Shown here: one piece after another, positions 63,531 to 64,000 of the stretch
How the letters are laid out: each line of letters opens with the position of its first letter
How positions within the stretch are numbered: position 1 is the first letter of the stretch
DNA from: Algibacter lectus
Lineage (GTDB): Bacteria > Bacteroidota > Bacteroidia > Flavobacteriales > Flavobacteriaceae
DNA: 64,000 nt
Assembly: GCF_900112395.1 (NCBI RefSeq)
Contig: NZ_FOLN01000004.1
Location: forward strand, 1 to 64,000
Reading direction: 5' to 3'
The notes under the pieces: model-generated
The model's input: the letters and a program-made list of their open reading frames with translations, nothing else
Database searches by the model: none
Told to the model about the DNA's origin: nothing
Translations under genes and position numbers: made by a program

Positions 63531-64000
63531 TTAGTAGTGACACTTACCACATTCTAACCCACCCATTTGAGCCGCTGTTAACTGATCTACACCATACTTT
63601 TTAGATAATTCATCATGAATTTTAGTATAGTAAGCATTATCTTTTACGTTAACATCAGTTTCTCTGTGACAGTTAATACACCATCCCATTGTTAATGGAG
63701 CATGTTGATAAACAACTTCCATTTCTTGTACAGGACCGTGACATGTTTGACACTCTACTCCTGCAACAGTTACGTGTTGCGAGTGGTTAAAGTAAGCGAA
63801 ATCTGGCAAGTTGTGAATACGAACCCATTTTACCGGACTAGACTCACCTGTATATTTTTGCTCGGCATCATCCCATCCCGCAGCAGCATATAATTTTTTA
63901 ATTTCACCATCGTAGAAATCTTTAGAGTATTCTGGAGATGTTTCGCCATTGTATTCATAAATAGATTTATGACAGTTCATACAAACATTTAATGAAGGCA
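63531..64000 (-). CDS. actA: Alternative complex III multihaem cytochrome c ActA, 5' part outside window
   Basis: The C-terminal 156 codons of a periplasmic multihaem cytochrome. The frame stays open to the window end; the first ATG inside it (63978-63980) is the Met of a haem motif CMNCH and cannot be the start. Four haem c motifs are visible in order: CMNCH, CQTCH, CINCH and CGKCH, the last almost at the C-terminus. WVRIHNLPDFAYFNHSQHV between the first two supplies extra histidine ligands. It heads the act cluster and begins the path of electrons to the oxidase. Confidence 0.93.
   Translation of the reverse strand, partial: PSLNVCMNCHKSIYEYNGETSPEYSKDFYDGEIKKLYAAAGWDDAEQKYTGESSPVKWVRIHNLPDFAYFNHSQHVTVAGVECQTCHGPVQEMEVVYQHAPLTMGWCINCHRETDVNVKDNAYYTKIHDELSKKYGVDQLTAAQMGGLECGKCHY

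Overview
The window comes from an AT-rich genome of the family Flavobacteriaceae (Bacteroidota), most likely a marine, seaweed-associated species. This rests on SusC/SusD pairs, the type IX secretion translocon SprA, alternative complex III, TonB-rich gene content and promoters of the Bacteroidota type (TTTG, 19 bp, TAnnTTTG). I cannot name the genus. No rRNA, tRNA, CRISPR array, insertion sequence or phage gene was seen.

Region 1 (1-5.2 kb): the start of a small lipoprotein gene, a LacI regulator divergent from a carboxypeptidase-regulatory-like TonB-dependent receptor, and a HAD phosphatase.

Region 2 (5.2-33.3 kb): a complete alginate utilisation locus. Lyases of families PL7, PL6 and PL17 depolymerise alginate. 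Two SusC/SusD pairs and two PKD-domain lipoproteins capture and import oligomers. KdgF linearises the unsaturated monomer, an MFS permease carries it inward, an SDR reductase makes 2-keto-3-deoxygluconate, KdgK phosphorylates it and KDPG aldolase yields pyruvate and glyceraldehyde-3-phosphate. Two regulators are encoded inside. A LacI protein sits beside a 30-bp perfect palindrome that overlaps its own promoter, with a second site before kdgK. A FadR-type GntR protein is the likely reader of tandem TTGGTnnACCAA operators. These occur two or three at a time with exact 13-bp spacing, against the -7 element of four transcription units (susC1, PL17-kdgF, susC2, LTD protein-PL6). Several start codons had to be moved downstream because the longest reading frame runs into these operators or into a terminator.

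Region 3 (33.6-53.2 kb): housekeeping genes, all on the minus strand. They are a RemB-like barrel protein, two TonB proteins, VanZ, GcvH, the 2409-residue SprA, RuvA, a malic enzyme-phosphotransacetylase fusion, a DUF6503-type lipoprotein, a GAF histidine kinase, QueG and RuvB.

Region 4 (53.3-64 kb): the respiratory cluster actA-F (alternative complex III) followed by cytochrome c oxidase subunits II and I, read on the minus strand and closed by a strong terminator. actA runs off the window end.

The points most worth testing are the operator arrays, a candidate antisense small RNA opposite the susC1 leader, the helical insertion inside one PKD-domain protein, and the LTD/type IX-secreted protein co-transcribed with PL6. 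Coordinates of short sites were counted by hand from the sequence; no alignment or structure prediction was run.
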